Part shown: one piece after another, positions 28,697-37,838 of the stretch
Position numbering within the stretch: position 1 is the first letter of the stretch
Layout of the letters: each line of letters starts with the position of its first letter
Source of the DNA: Neobacillus sp. FSL H8-0543
GTDB taxonomy: Bacteria; Bacillota; Bacilli; Bacillales; Cytobacillaceae
Assembly (NCBI RefSeq): GCF_038592905.1
Contig: NZ_CP151943.1
Span: 124,001 to 188,000, forward strand
Reading direction: 5' to 3'
DNA length: 64,000 nucleotides
Notes under the pieces: model-generated
What the model saw: only the letters and a program-made list of their open reading frames with translations
Databases searched by the model: none
What the model was told of the DNA's origin: nothing
Program-made: the position numbers and the translations under genes

Positions 28697-29398
28697 TTAC
28701 AAATGTCTTTTTATTTGCGTGAGAACTTCTGCAGCTAGTTCGTTTGTATTCTTAAAGTTTTTTGGATCAATTGGTTCAGAGTAATGCACAGTGACCTTTG
28801 CAGGAGTAAACTTTCCTTTCTTCTCTGATAATTTGTATGAATCCTTGATAGAAACAGGAATAACAGTCACTCCTGATTTCATTGCAATTCGTAAACTGCC
28901 AGCTTTAAAATCACCAACATATGGACCTCTGCTTCTCGTTCCTTCTGGGAAAATAGCCATTGGACAGCCTGATTTAATCTTTTCAATCGCTTCGTTTATC
29001 GCCTTTAAGGAACTTCGAGCGTTATCCCTATCAAGAAACACACATCCGCGTTCCTTCATCCAATAACCCAATAACGGAATCTTTTCCATTTCCTTTTTAG
29101 CAACAAATGCCATCGTTTGGGGAGCGGTGGAGTATAACAGTGGAATATCCATATTCCCTTGATGGTTTCCAACATATAATACAGGTTTGTCTAAAGGGAC
29201 ATTTTCCGTTCCTGTTACGGTTACATCAGCACCTGATATTTTAACTAATTTTTTTGTACATCTTAAAATAAACCTGTTAATTAATTCTAATTTCTCTTTA
29301 TGCTTACCAGCTTTATTTAATCTTTTAATCGTAAATGTTTTGTTAGCCTTACTTAAAATAAAGCCCCACAAATATCCTTGAAATACTAGAGTTCGCAT
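28697..29398 (-). CDS. plsC: 1-acyl-sn-glycerol-3-phosphate acyltransferase (PlsC)
   Basis: Membrane-associated enzyme making phosphatidic acid, the precursor of all phospholipids. Acyltransferase motif I NHQGNMDIPLL (catalytic His and Asp), motif II FLDRDNARSS, motif III FPEGTRSRGP and motif IV VIPVSI are all present in the right order. N-terminal hydrophobic stretch (LVFQGYLWGFIL). 233 aa is normal. Weak SD. A Fur-like box lies about 110 bp upstream of its start, shared with the divergent transporter. Confidence 0.93.
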   Translation of the reverse strand: MRTLVFQGYLWGFILSKANKTFTIKRLNKAGKHKEKLELINRFILRCTKKLVKISGADVTVTGTENVPLDKPVLYVGNHQGNMDIPLLYSTAPQTMAFVAKKEMEKIPLLGYWMKERGCVFLDRDNARSSLKAINEAIEKIKSGCPMAIFPEGTRSRGPYVGDFKAGSLRIAMKSGVTVIPVSIKDSYKLSEKKGKFTPAKVTVHYSEPIDPKNFKNTNELAAEVLTQIKRHL

Positions 29399-29507
29399 AT
29401 TTTCCTCTTTTCTTTTTTTTTGCAGTGCTCGGCCAACCTTTGATATATAAAAGCGATAGGCTTTCAGTTAATAATAGCTGAGCTAATTCATTTGTATCCT
29501 CATTATA

Positions 29508-29526
29508 TGACAATGATTATCATTGT
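29508..29526. promoter_or_regulatory. Fur-box-like palindrome
   Basis: ACAATGAT-T-ATCATTGT (17-bp perfect inverted repeat within TGACAATGATTATCATTGT); it matches the Bacillus Fur 7-1-7 core TGATAAT-N-ATTATCA with one substitution. Lies between plsC and the divergent transporter gene, closer to plsC. Confidence 0.6.
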
Positions 29527-29685
29527 TAATTGATATATATCAAGGTTCCTATAATTATTCAAAAAAAGGGTGACTCCCATCCAGGGAATCAACAACTTAT
29601 TGTAAAATTTCATCTTCTAGCCAAAAGTTAAAGAAATGTTCACAGCATAATGGAGGACAATACGATAGAATAATAGTCGAACAAA

Positions 29686-29703
29686 ATGTGAAACGATTCA
29701 CAA
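29686..29703. promoter_or_regulatory. Rex operator upstream of the formate/nitrite transporter
   Basis: ATGTGAA-ACGA-TTCACAA differs from the Rex consensus only at the first base. It lies 28 bp before the ATG. A Rex site in front of the FNT gene ywcJ is established in Bacillus. Confidence 0.75.
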
Positions 29704-29730
29704 TTATAGTGATTGAAGGGAATAATAAAT

Positions 29731-30558
29731 ATGTCATTACATACACCAGATAAGATTTTAGATATTTCGATTAAAAATGGGATTAAAAAGACTAGTTATC
29801 CATTACTAACAACATTAATCTTAGGTTTCCAAGCAGGTGCATTTATCGCATTAGGTTTTTTGCTTTATATACGTATCACCGCAACGCTATCTGGAGATTT
29901 ATCCGGAATTAGTTCATTTTTAGGTGCTTCTGTTTTCCCGATTGGACTAATTCTGACATTAATTGCTGGCGGAGAACTGCTTACAGGTAATATGATGGTC
30001 GTACCTTTAGCAAGGTTCGCGAACAAAATTCAAACCAAACACATTTTAAAAAACTGGCTGCTAATCACCGTAAGTAACTTTTTTGGTGCAATCTTCGTTG
30101 CTTATTTTTTTGGCCATATTGTTGGCTTAACGGAAACAGGCGTGTATTTGGAAAGTACCATTCAAATTGCTGAACATAAATTAGATGCTTCATTTATTCA
30201 AGCTTTTATTTCTGGTATTGGATGCAACTGGCTTGTTGCTGCCGCTGTTTGGCTGTCTTATGGAAGTGAAGATATGATGGGGAAAATTGCGGGAATTTGG
30301 TTCCCTACGATGGCATTTGTTGCTATTGGATTTCAACACGTTGTCGCAAACATGTTTGTCATACCAGCAGCCATTTTCGCAGGAAACTTTACATGGTGGG
30401 ATTATTTGGGTAATTTTATCCCTGTTTTTTTAGGCAATGCAGCTGGAGGAGCAATCTTTATTGGAATGGCCTATTGGTTTGCATACAAAAAGAATGATTA
30501 TACTGTAATAGAAGGAACGAAACAATCCGGACGGTTAGAAAAGAAGATTGGGATGTAA
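29731..30558 (+). CDS. Formate/nitrite transporter (FNT) family channel
   Basis: 275-aa pentameric channel for formate, nitrite or a related monovalent anion. Six hydrophobic segments; FNT signatures LGFQAGAFIALGFLLY, GGELLTGNMMV and ISGIGCNWLVAAAVWLSYGSED, and the re-entrant GFQHVVANMFVIPAAIFAG with the pore His. ATG 29731 chosen: GAAGGGA sits 9 nt upstream and the preceding six codons would start at TTG. The Rex operator in front suggests use during fermentation or oxygen limitation, together with adhE. Resembles YwcJ of Bacillus. Confidence 0.92.
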   Translation: MSLHTPDKILDISIKNGIKKTSYPLLTTLILGFQAGAFIALGFLLYIRITATLSGDLSGISSFLGASVFPIGLILTLIAGGELLTGNMMVVPLARFANKIQTKHILKNWLLITVSNFFGAIFVAYFFGHIVGLTETGVYLESTIQIAEHKLDASFIQAFISGIGCNWLVAAAVWLSYGSEDMMGKIAGIWFPTMAFVAIGFQHVVANMFVIPAAIFAGNFTWWDYLGNFIPVFLGNAAGGAIFIGMAYWFAYKKNDYTVIEGTKQSGRLEKKIGM

Positions 30559-30574
30559 ACAAACTTAAAAAAGG

Positions 30575-30622
30575 AAAGTACCACAGGTCCATCTATTAGC
30601 ATGGAGCTATGGTACTTTTTTT
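30575..30622 (+). terminator. Terminator of the FNT gene
   Basis: AAAGTACCA/TGGTACTTT stem followed by a T-run. Confidence 0.85.
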
Positions 30623-30660
30623 AAGTTATATTATTTACACTTAGGGGCCCCGTCCCTACC

Positions 30661-31611
30661 TTATTCAAATAAGGGACTTACGGCTTTTTCGTTGTGTATT
30701 CGATCGATTGCTTCTACTAGTAAAGGCGCTACTGATATAATCTTTATTTTATCGATGACCTTTTCATTTGGTAACTCGATTGTATTTGTTACTACTAATT
30801 CTTTAATTGGTGAGGAAGCAATTTTCTCAATTGCGTTCGCTGTTAGAACAGGATGAGTACAGCAAGCATAAATCGTTTTTGCCCCATTTTCTTCTAAAGC
30901 CTTAGCCGCCCCTGTAATTGTTGTACCAGTATCAATTAAATCATCAATTATAATTGCATTTTTTCCTTCTACATTACCTACAACATTTATAGTTTCGACA
31001 GCATTTTCCTCCAGTTTTCTTTTATCGATAAGGGCAAGAGGAACATGAAACAGGTTTGCCATTTTTCTTGCTCTAGTAATGCTGCCATTATGTGCTGCCA
31101 CAATGACAATATCCTCTAATCCCTTTTCCTGGAAATAACGTGTAAGGATGGGTACACCAATAAGATGTTCCACAGGTATATCAAAAAAACCTTGAAGCTG
31201 AGGAGTATGGAGATCCATAGTAAGAACTCGATTGGCACCAGCTGCTTCTAATAGGTTTGCCACTAGCTTTGCAGTGATTGGTTCCCGTGAACGTGCCTTT
31301 CGGTCTTGTCTACCATAACCGTAGTAGGGAATAACCACATTGATAACACCTGCAGAAGCTCTTTTCAAGGCATCAATCATAATCAAGAGCTCCAAGATAT
31401 TATCATTTACTGGATAGGAGGTTGATTGAACGACAAATACCTCACTGCCTCTAACACTTTCTTCTATATAGATTTGAATCTCTCCATCACTAAAGTGATT
31501 GACAGTGCACTTTCCTAAGTCACAGCCTAAAAGCGCTGCCATTTCTGTTGCCAGCTTTCGATTTGAATTCAATGTAAACATTTTAAATCTATTATTTAGT
31601 TGATACTTCAC
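30661..31611 (-). CDS. prs: Ribose-phosphate pyrophosphokinase, divergent paralogue
   Basis: PRPP synthetase making phosphoribosyl pyrophosphate from ribose 5-phosphate and ATP. Conserved: [37 protein letters not shown], Mg ligand His in [13 protein letters not shown], and the PRPP loop [11 protein letters not shown]. Two sites differ from housekeeping Prs: the usual SPDHGGVTRAR is [11 protein letters not shown], and the catalytic flexible loop KRRPRPN is KRKLEEN. The genomic context is not glmU-prs. So this is probably a second, altered copy. GTG 31611 chosen because GGGGGA lies 6 nt upstream; an ATG at 31629 has no SD. Confidence 0.85.
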   Translation of the reverse strand: MKYQLNNRFKMFTLNSNRKLATEMAALLGCDLGKCTVNHFSDGEIQIYIEESVRGSEVFVVQSTSYPVNDNILELLIMIDALKRASAGVINVVIPYYGYGRQDRKARSREPITAKLVANLLEAAGANRVLTMDLHTPQLQGFFDIPVEHLIGVPILTRYFQEKGLEDIVIVAAHNGSITRARKMANLFHVPLALIDKRKLEENAVETINVVGNVEGKNAIIIDDLIDTGTTITGAAKALEENGAKTIYACCTHPVLTANAIEKIASSPIKELVVTNTIELPNEKVIDKIKIISVAPLLVEAIDRIHNEKAVSPLFE

Positions 31612-31711
31612 TATAGGTCCCCCACACATTAAAAATTTCTACCATACCTTTTTCTAGACTTTGCTAATTCATCTTATTTTACTATATTAAGCGCTACCAT
31701 GGTAGTTTAAA

Positions 31712-31760
31712 TAAAAAATGAGGCATTACATATGGAAATATTACATAAGTGATGCCTCAT
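31712..31760 (-). terminator. Terminator of the methyltransferase/MFS unit
   Basis: 12-bp stem ATGAGGCATTAC/GTGATGCCTCAT; minus-strand tail TTTTTTAT. Confidence 0.85.
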
Positions 31761-31774
31761 ACTAATAAAAATCG

Positions 31775-32332
31775 TTACTTCTTACAAAATATGGTTTGCC
31801 GTCCATCATGTTGATTTTCCTCATAGAATAGAACGTGCCAATCTCTAAATTCAGTCAATAACTCTCCCGGTTGTAATTTGTACTGATTGGATACTCCCTC
31901 ATGCTCATTTGCAGATGATAGAAAAAAGGTTTCCATGAAGAAATAACCATTGTCTTTTATGAGTGACTTAATTAAAGGAAATAGTGCACGATCGAGATAA
32001 TAAGCTATGACAACCAAATCAAAAGAATTCTTTTTCCAATCAAGGTTGGTCATTTCCGTAAGATCGCAAAGACGTGGTTGGATGGAGAGCTTTTCCTTTG
32101 CTGCTAATTGCTGAAGATAGTTGACAGCCACATCAGATAGATCAATCGCATCCACTTTATAGTTTAATTGTGCTAAGAATTGACTATTTCCGCCAAGGCC
32201 GCAAGCAAGGTCCAAAGCCGCTCCCCCCGTTAAATATGGTGCCAAGTTTTCTAATCTTGTATTCGGTACTGGTTCAATCAGATCGTTTAACCGTTCTATA
32301 TATTTGCTATTCCATTTCACTCTAGCTTCCAT
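31775..32332 (-). CDS. Class I SAM-dependent methyltransferase
   Basis: 185 aa. SAM-binding motif I AALDLACGLGGNSQFLA, motif II acidic end VDAIDLSD, and motif IV FDLVVIAYYLDR. Resembles the TehB/Tellurite-resistance-like small methyltransferases. SD AGGAGA 10 nt upstream. Lies 14 bp after the MFS gene in the same direction, so probably co-transcribed. Substrate unknown; a drug-modification role alongside the exporter is only a guess. Confidence 0.8.
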   Translation of the reverse strand: MEARVKWNSKYIERLNDLIEPVPNTRLENLAPYLTGGAALDLACGLGGNSQFLAQLNYKVDAIDLSDVAVNYLQQLAAKEKLSIQPRLCDLTEMTNLDWKKNSFDLVVIAYYLDRALFPLIKSLIKDNGYFFMETFFLSSANEHEGVSNQYKLQPGELLTEFRDWHVLFYEENQHDGRQTIFCKK

Positions 32333-32346
32333 TTTGTGTTTATCTC

Positions 32347-33597
32347 CTAATTAGTGGCTTCATCTATTACAGGTTTACCAGTTTCGAGTAATACTTTGTT
32401 ACGAGATAAGAAAAAAGTTAGAATTAACATGAGTAGCCCTGTTCCAATCAGCAGCCATTCAATTTCAATCACATCTGCCAATGGACCAAAAATCAGCATT
32501 CCTAAGGGCATCATTGAGCTGGATATCATTCCAAAAACACCAAAAATTCTCCCTAGATAATTTTCATCCACTTTCTCTTGTAATAACACCATCGTTGGGG
32601 TATTAAAAATTGGCATTGCTACCCCAAATACACCCATTAGAAATAAATAAATCCAAAAGACAGGAATAATACCTAACGCAACGGTACAAGCTCCCATTAA
32701 AATACTTGCTAATGTCATTGTATGAATTTTGTTTTGGAAGCCTCCCCATGAAGCGATTATTCCACCTCCGGTCATCATTCCAATCGAAAAGGCAAGCTCG
32801 ATAGCGGTTAAACGCCAAATATCATCACCAAAGCTGCGTGTAACTTGGAGTGGTGTCAAAAATGCCGCAGGTGCCATCAATACAAAAAATAAGGCAAAAA
32901 ACAAAAAGAATGTCTTTAGAAAATCGTGATCTTTAATGTATGTTAAGCCATGTTTAAAGTCATTGAGATAGCTTGTCTTTTGTTGTTCAGATGCTTTCTC
33001 ATGCACCGAAATTTTTAGAAATCCTAGTAAGGTTATGATGGCAATCGCTGCAGTAATTACATCAATAAAGAAAATCATTTCAATAGAAGTGACTGACAAC
33101 AAACCCGCACTAACCATCGGTGCCACGAACATAATGACTGCTTGCAGACTTCCGTTTGTTCCGTTCACTTTTGTCAGTTTATCCTTAGGTACAATTTGTG
33201 GCAAGATGGCACCGACCGCTGGGGTTTGAATACCTGTGCCAATTGCACGAATGGCTGCCATAAGGAAGAGCAACCAAATCGCTTCATATCCCATTAAAAA
33301 GACAATAGCGAGTATCAAAGTTGAAATCGCAATCAGTCCATCTGATAAGATAATTAGGATTTTTCGGTTGTACCGATCCGCCCAAACCCCTGCAAATGGC
33401 GATAGTATAAAAGTAGGGATAAAACCAGCAATGATATACAAGGTCATCATGACACCTGACTCTGTTGTTAGCGTTATATGCCACATCATCGCATATTGAA
33501 CTAAAGCCGAACCAAATAAGGATATCGACTGACTACTTAAAAATAGAATAATATTCTTTTTCCAGTTACTCATTAAATCATTTGTTGCTGTATTCAT
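32347..33597 (-). CDS. MFS efflux transporter (MefA-like)
   Basis: 416-aa major-facilitator permease with 12 predicted transmembrane helices. Signature FAGVWADRYNRKILIILSDG between helices 2 and 3 and a cytosolic mid-loop around SVHEKASEQQKT. The pattern resembles macrolide-efflux-type exporters (MefA/MefE group). First gene of a two-gene unit with the methyltransferase. Substrate not determinable. Confidence 0.85.
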   Translation of the reverse strand: MNTATNDLMSNWKKNIILFLSSQSISLFGSALVQYAMMWHITLTTESGVMMTLYIIAGFIPTFILSPFAGVWADRYNRKILIILSDGLIAISTLILAIVFLMGYEAIWLLFLMAAIRAIGTGIQTPAVGAILPQIVPKDKLTKVNGTNGSLQAVIMFVAPMVSAGLLSVTSIEMIFFIDVITAAIAIITLLGFLKISVHEKASEQQKTSYLNDFKHGLTYIKDHDFLKTFFLFFALFFVLMAPAAFLTPLQVTRSFGDDIWRLTAIELAFSIGMMTGGGIIASWGGFQNKIHTMTLASILMGACTVALGIIPVFWIYLFLMGVFGVAMPIFNTPTMVLLQEKVDENYLGRIFGVFGMISSSMMPLGMLIFGPLADVIEIEWLLIGTGLLMLILTFFLSRNKVLLETGKPVIDEATN

Positions 33598-33771
33598 TTA
33601 TTCATTACCTTCACTTTCCTAGCTTGCCTAGTCTTTTTATAAACTTAAACATCTATAACATTCTACTAAAAAATACCCACTAGACCAAATAACTTATACC
33701 TTTGATAAAAAAATAAGTATTTATATGCAGTTCAGTCAAGAATAATGGTATAAGTTTTAGGAGTGGATACT

Positions 33772-35193
33772 TTGGAATATACTTGGCTTTCCGTTTTACC
33801 CTTTCTTATTGTCATTTCTATGTCTATCTGGTTAAAAAATATCTTACCTGGTCTTGTCGTTGGACTAATTGTCGGGTCATGGATTGTTACTTCCAATTTA
33901 TTAACAGGTACAAGTCAATCGGTTACCTATATCGTGACCACATTGTCTGATGAGACAAATATTAAAATCATTGCCTTTCTTTATTTTTTTGGCGGTCTAG
34001 TAGGGATGATGAATATATCCGGCGGTATAAAAGGTTTTTCGGAATGGGTCGGGAGGAAGATTAAGACCGAGCGCGGATTGCTTGGACTTATTTGGCTTAC
34101 CCTCCCCTTTACGTTCATGATGCCGATGTTTCGGATTATGATGATTGGACCTGTCGTCAAATCGCTTGCTAAAAAAATGAACGTTTCTAAGAAAAAAGTT
34201 GGACTGACCATGGATATTTCGACGGAATCGGTCATTGTCCTTTTACCAGTTGCCACCGCCTTTGTCGGTTTCATGGTTTCCTTAGTGGAAGGCAGCACTA
34301 GAGATCTTAATTTAGCTATGTCACCTTATCAAATTTTCCTGCTTAGTATTTTGTTCAATTTTTATGCCATCGTGATGTTAGTAATTGGAATGGTCCAAAC
34401 CCTTTGGTCTAAATCCAAGGATAAGAACGTAAAAGGTGACCAAGAACAAATGGAAGAAGAAGAGCATGAATTTCACAGGGCTGGGATTAAAAAAGAATTG
34501 TCCTTGGTAAAAGCACAACCTTGGAACTTAATTGTCCCTGTCTTTTTATTGCTTGGCTTGTCCTTATTTTTGTTATGGCGGGACGGGTCAGCAAAGGGAG
34601 CCCAAACCATTTTTGATGCTTTTTCGATTGCCGACGCCACCTTTGTCATGCTCCTAGCTGTTTTTATCACCATAATCCTTTCCTTTATTTTTTATATTAT
34701 AAGAAGGCAGTCCTTAAACGAAATTTTGTACCACTTTTATGATGGCGGGAATCAAATGATGGAGGCCATCAGTCTTCTTATTCTCATTTGGTCACTGACG
34801 TTATCTGCAGAGGAACTTGGATTTTCCGCCTTTATTAGTTCGACACTAGGATCCTTCCTCCCTGCTTTTTTGACTCCGGCTACGATATTTTTGCTTGGTT
34901 CACTGGTAGGCTACTTTATTGGTTCTTCGTGGGGTACATGGGGATTATTTATGCCATTAGGCGTTTCTTTGGCTGTCTCCACTGGTGCATCGATCCCGTT
35001 AACGGTAGGTGCGGTCTTTGCCAGCGGTGCCTTTGGTGCGTTGGCCTCCCCATTAGGTGATACGACTATCACCACTGCATCAATTATGGATTTGCCCATT
35101 GTCGAGTATGCCCGCTACAAATTAAAAATCTCTGTCATAGGTGGAGCAATTGCTATTGTTTTCTATCTTGTTAGTGCTTTCTTTATTGTTTGA
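33772..35193 (+). CDS. Na+/H+ antiporter NhaC-family protein
   Basis: About 473 aa with 10-12 transmembrane helices. Family signatures: AFLYFFGGLVGMMNISGG, the conserved SSWGTWGLFMPLGVSLA, and GAFGALASPLGDTTITTASIM, matching NhaC-like antiporters (some related proteins carry malate/lactate instead). A charged cytosolic loop (KSKDKNVKGDQEQMEEEE) lies near the middle. The start is taken as TTG 33772, because AGGAG lies 7 nt upstream; the GTG at 33763 overlaps this SD. Monocistronic. Confidence 0.85.
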   Translation: MEYTWLSVLPFLIVISMSIWLKNILPGLVVGLIVGSWIVTSNLLTGTSQSVTYIVTTLSDETNIKIIAFLYFFGGLVGMMNISGGIKGFSEWVGRKIKTERGLLGLIWLTLPFTFMMPMFRIMMIGPVVKSLAKKMNVSKKKVGLTMDISTESVIVLLPVATAFVGFMVSLVEGSTRDLNLAMSPYQIFLLSILFNFYAIVMLVIGMVQTLWSKSKDKNVKGDQEQMEEEEHEFHRAGIKKELSLVKAQPWNLIVPVFLLLGLSLFLLWRDGSAKGAQTIFDAFSIADATFVMLLAVFITIILSFIFYIIRRQSLNEILYHFYDGGNQMMEAISLLILIWSLTLSAEELGFSAFISSTLGSFLPAFLTPATIFLLGSLVGYFIGSSWGTWGLFMPLGVSLAVSTGASIPLTVGAVFASGAFGALASPLGDTTITTASIMDLPIVEYARYKLKISVIGGAIAIVFYLVSAFFIV

Positions 35194-35210
35194 ATATCTA
35201 AAAAAATAAT

Positions 35211-35236
35211 GAAGACCCCAATCATGGGGTCTTTCG
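35211..35236 (+). terminator. Terminator of the NhaC gene
   Basis: GAAGACCCC/GGGGTCTTT stem with T-rich tail. Confidence 0.8.
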
Positions 35237-35326
35237 TCTATATCAAGACCCAGTGGGAACTATTCCTTTTCTACACTCATAAAATATGGTGGATATTTAG
35301 CGACTTGAAACGGAGATGAACGCAAG

Positions 35327-35773
35327 ATGACCATCCGAAAAGCGACACGTGATGAAACACAAAGAATATTAAATTATCATATGGCAGTTATGAAAGAAGC
35401 AACCATGGGTTATGTTAAACCAAGTCAGGAGAAAGTAGCTGAATTAATGGCACCATTTTTTAATGGTGGAGGCTATTACCTTGTTCGTTCAAAAAACAAT
35501 ATTATTCATGGGTGGGTTGGCATCGTCAGAATGATTGATCAAAATACTGATGAATGGGTCGGTTTTATCAATGAAATGTATGTACTTCCGTATTTTCGGA
35601 ATCAGGGTATAGCAGAAAAATTATGTAAGGCTGCATTCAATCAATTGAAAATAGAAGGATTTAATAAAGTGCACTTGAATGTATATGCAGGAAACCCCGC
35701 AAAACGACTTTATCAAAAATTAGGCTTTCAAGATGTTTCCACTTTGATGGCGAAGAACCTGGATCTTGGATAA
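35327..35773 (+). CDS. GNAT-family N-acetyltransferase
   Basis: 148 aa, one GNAT domain. Acetyl-CoA loop RNQGIAEKLCKAAF (about 89-102), preceded by the strand FINEMYVLPYF and followed by HLNVYAGNPAKRLYQKLGF, which is the typical amino-terminal-acetylase-like C-terminus. Start ATG with GGAGATG. Monocistronic; acceptor unknown. Confidence 0.85.
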   Translation: MTIRKATRDETQRILNYHMAVMKEATMGYVKPSQEKVAELMAPFFNGGGYYLVRSKNNIIHGWVGIVRMIDQNTDEWVGFINEMYVLPYFRNQGIAEKLCKAAFNQLKIEGFNKVHLNVYAGNPAKRLYQKLGFQDVSTLMAKNLDLG

Positions 35774-35983
35774 TTACTTAAATGATAACGACGCTGTTTT
35801 AAAAATTATATAAGAATAATAATGCATCTATTGTGAGTAATAGAAATGTAATCCAAATGTTAAGCAGTTACAGTTAAATTACAGTATGATTAAAACGGCC
35901 AGAAACAGTTAACAATCTCCCGAAAGTTATAGACGAATAGAAATATGGTGTGATAGTCTATAACAATTATTAGGAGGTTGAAC

Positions 35984-36982
35984 ATGAAAACTCGAACGGC
36001 TTACTATGATAATGCAAAATTCCTTCTTGTTTTTTTCGTTGTATTTGGTCACTTTATCCAATCATATATTCACGAAGATCACTTAATCCATACTTTATAT
36101 ACGACAATATATACGTTCCATATGCCTGCTTTTATCCTAATTTCAGGTTTTTTTGCGAAAGGCTTCCAAAAACAAGGTTATATAAAAAAGGTCGCAAAAA
36201 AATTAATCATCCCTTATTTAATTTTTCAAGGGATATACTCTATATATTACTTCTTTATTAACAAACAAACAGCAGTTGCATTAGACCCATTAAATCCACA
36301 GTGGTCCTTATGGTTTTTAATCAGCTTATTTTGCTGGAATGTCATGCTTTTCCTGTTTACAAAATGGAAAGCAAGCTTTGCCCTATTTTTAGCGATAGCA
36401 TTAGGAATAGCTGTTGGTTATTTTGATGAAATTAATAACTATTTAAGCTTGTCACGAACCTTTGTATTTTTCCCATTCTTCCTACTCGGATATTACTTTA
36501 AAAAGGATTACTTTGAAAAATTTAGTAATAATAAATACAGATATCTCTCCTTAATCATTTTAGGTACAATCTTTGTGGCATTTTATTTGCTGCCAGGTTT
36601 TGACTATAAATGGTTGTTCGGTTCCAAGCCGTATGATGCACTTAGCTACTCACATCTAAATGGAGGAATCATCCGTTTAGGTGTTTATTTCCTAACGTTA
36701 CTGGCTACTCTCAGCATCTTGGCATTGGTCCCTAGACAAAGATATTTCTTTACAAAATGGGGCACGAGTTCGATTTATGTCTACCTTTTACATGGTTTTT
36801 TCATCAAATATTTTAGAAACAGTGAATTAGAGGGCATTTTAAATCATTCCGAACAAATATTTATATTCACGTTCATATCGATTTTGTTAATTGCACTCCT
36901 TTCTAGTAAAATGGTAAGAAAGATTTCTCAGCCCTTTATTGAGTTAAAATCTTCATTATTTAAAAAATATTCAACGGACTGA
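35984..36982 (+). CDS. Membrane acyltransferase (acyltransferase-3 family)
   Basis: 332-aa polytopic O-acyltransferase of the OatA/WecH type. N-terminal motif RTAYYDNAKFLLVFFVVFGH with the conserved His, then about ten transmembrane helices including FHMPAFILISGFFAKG and PQWSLWFLISLFCW. Enzymes of this family move acetyl groups across the membrane to cell-wall or surface polysaccharides. ATG 35984 has AGGAGG 6 nt upstream. The next gene is an SGNH hydrolase, and the two together resemble a split OatA (membrane plus extracytoplasmic SGNH domain). Confidence 0.87.
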   Translation: MKTRTAYYDNAKFLLVFFVVFGHFIQSYIHEDHLIHTLYTTIYTFHMPAFILISGFFAKGFQKQGYIKKVAKKLIIPYLIFQGIYSIYYFFINKQTAVALDPLNPQWSLWFLISLFCWNVMLFLFTKWKASFALFLAIALGIAVGYFDEINNYLSLSRTFVFFPFFLLGYYFKKDYFEKFSNNKYRYLSLIILGTIFVAFYLLPGFDYKWLFGSKPYDALSYSHLNGGIIRLGVYFLTLLATLSILALVPRQRYFFTKWGTSSIYVYLLHGFFIKYFRNSELEGILNHSEQIFIFTFISILLIALLSSKMVRKISQPFIELKSSLFKKYSTD

Positions 36983-37032
36983 CGTTAACGTCCATAAATA
37001 CTGCTTTGATACTTGCCGGGAGAACTTTACTT

Positions 37033-37752
37033 ATGAAAAATAAAATCATTATATTTTGTTTTATACTAATGCTAATTGGTACTTACACTTATATTCAAGG
37101 TTCCTCGGCAAGTTCAAAGGAGATTAACCTCGTCGCTTTGGGTGATTCGATTACACATGGTTCTGGGGATCCTTCAAGGCAGGGATATATAGAAATAGTG
37201 AGGGGTAAACTTGAAGAAAAAAAGGGTATTCCTGTCCAAGTGAGCAACTATGCCATACCGAAATATACATCGGATGATATTTTAGAACAGCTTCAGGACG
37301 AAGAAATTCTGGAGCAACTAAATAAAGCTACTTATATGGTACTTTACATCGGTACAAACGATTTTCGCAAAAGTACGGATCATAAATTTAATCCTCTTAA
37401 TAAAAAAATGCTTATTACAGAGAGATTAACCTTCTCTAATAATATGCATAAAGTTCTAAAAATCATGAAAAGAGAAAATCCTACTGCACCGATTTTCGTC
37501 TTAGGATTATTCCATCCCTATGTTGAATTTCAGAACCAACAAGAAATTCTCTCCTTAATCGAGCAGTGGAATAGCGAAATAATTGATATTATTAATAATT
37601 TTGAACGGACTCTCTATGTCCCCACACTGGATTTATTTAAAGACAAACCAAAAAAGCTGTATTTTAGTGATTCGCTTCATCCAAATCCTGCTGGTTATCA
37701 ACTGATTGCCGATCGACTTTTTAGCCATTTAGAATCGACGATTTCGGAATGA
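37033..37752 (+). CDS. Membrane-anchored SGNH/GDSL hydrolase
   Basis: 239 aa. N-terminal signal-anchor (IIIFCFILMLIGTYTYIQG) followed by an extracytoplasmic SGNH domain: block I LVALGDSITHG (nucleophile Ser), block III GTNDFR, and block V SDSLHPNPAGYQ (Asp-His). ATG 37033 chosen; GGGAGA is 9 nt upstream and the signal sequence starts here. 50 bp after the acyltransferase gene, same strand, so probably an O-acetylation pair acting on surface glycan (inference). Confidence 0.87.
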   Translation: MKNKIIIFCFILMLIGTYTYIQGSSASSKEINLVALGDSITHGSGDPSRQGYIEIVRGKLEEKKGIPVQVSNYAIPKYTSDDILEQLQDEEILEQLNKATYMVLYIGTNDFRKSTDHKFNPLNKKMLITERLTFSNNMHKVLKIMKRENPTAPIFVLGLFHPYVEFQNQQEILSLIEQWNSEIIDIINNFERTLYVPTLDLFKDKPKKLYFSDSLHPNPAGYQLIADRLFSHLESTISE

Positions 37753-37838
37753 TTATTTGGATTAAAAAAACATGTTATACTTATGATTACCTGTGTTTAT
37801 TGTAGAAGATTGATCAGCATGATTAGGGGTGTTTTTTT

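Noticed and set aside
33035..33499. Plus-strand frames inside the MFS gene
   Set aside because: Shadows of transmembrane-coding sequence on the opposite strand.
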